From Acidobacteriota bacterium (GTDB lineage Bacteria; Acidobacteriota; UBA4820; DSQY01): DNA of 6,596 nucleotides. A model generated the notes under the pieces. The model had not been told where the DNA came from. It worked only from the letters and a program-made list of their open reading frames with translations, and searched no databases. The DNA lies in NCBI GenBank assembly GCA_022759065.1, contig JAEMPZ010000182.1, positions 1 through 6,596 of the forward strand, given 5' to 3'. The position numbers and the translations under genes are program-made. The number at the start of each line of letters is the position of its first letter. Position 1 is the stretch's first letter. Positions 6,553-6,596 of the stretch are shown one piece after another.

Positions 6553-6596
6553 ATGGTATTGGCCACGGGGGCGCCCACCCCCCCGTGGCCAACGTT
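6553..6596 (+). CDS. possible start of a sigma-54-driven gene, cut off by the window end
   Basis: An ATG at 6553 follows AGGAGG (6540-6545) by 7 bases, the best ribosome site in the window, and lies ~23 bases after the start site predicted from the sigma-54 promoter. The frame is open to the last base (14 codons, MVLATGAPTPPWPT). I recognise no family and see no signal peptide or pilin leader in these few residues. A caution is that nearly all of the visible frame lies in a 13-bp perfect hairpin, so it may be a palindromic repeat or small-RNA element, with the ATG fortuitous. Confidence 0.3.
   Translation, partial: MVLATGAPTPPWPT
6559..6592. repeat. GC-rich perfect hairpin (13-bp stem, 8-base loop)
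   Basis: TTGGCCACGGGGG (6559-6571) and CCCCCGTGGCCAA (6580-6592) are exact reverse complements around the loop CGCCCACC. The RNA fold would be very stable. The four bases left in the window (CGTT) do not show whether a T-run follows, so a terminator cannot be confirmed or excluded. A dispersed palindromic repeat is an equally good reading. Confidence 0.75.

Noticed and set aside
1..6596. tRNA, rRNA, CRISPR array, complete insertion sequence, clear rho-independent terminator
   Set aside because: Both strands were read for these; no cloverleaf, rRNA core, spaced direct repeats, transposase motif, or GC stem followed by a T-run was found. The hairpin at 6559-6592 cannot be judged because the window ends.

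Overview
The window looks like chromosomal DNA from a GC-rich, probably Gram-negative (diderm) bacterium. Coding regions favour G/C-ending codons, there is a complete NtrC-type sigma-54 activator, and TTG start codons seem to be in use. The gaps between genes are AT-rich or purine-rich and built from short degenerate words, a texture common in uncultivated lineages. I cannot name the phylum. Most of the window is ordinary housekeeping and regulatory content; the least ordinary part is the last ~200 bases.

Layout: (1) 1-199 is non-coding, with an AT-rich imperfect inverted repeat. (2) 2281-200 on the minus strand encodes a 12-TM APC-superfamily permease with a C-terminal cytosolic domain. Its ion-site residues match the KimA K+/H+ symporters better than amino-acid permeases. 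(3) A ~100-bp divergent promoter region holds a tandem 8-bp repeat. (4) 2384-3244 is lipA (lipoyl synthase). (5) After a purine-rich spacer, 3391-4797 is lpdA (dihydrolipoyl dehydrogenase). (6) A spacer of about 200 bp is made of nested direct and inverted repeats. (7) 5010-6377 is a receiver-AAA+-Fis response regulator. (8) 6378-6596 holds a correctly spaced sigma-54 (-24/-12) promoter, a plausible upstream activator dyad, a strong Shine-Dalgarno with an ATG, and a 13-bp perfect hairpin that runs to the window end.

How they fit: LipA makes the lipoyl cofactor of 2-oxoacid dehydrogenase and glycine-cleavage complexes, and LpdA reoxidises it, so this pair is one functional unit, perhaps one transcript. 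The response regulator carries everything needed to activate sigma-54 RNA polymerase, and the -24/-12 promoter about 125 bp past its stop is an obvious candidate target. No sensor kinase is visible. The permease is divergently transcribed and has no evident link to the lipoate genes.
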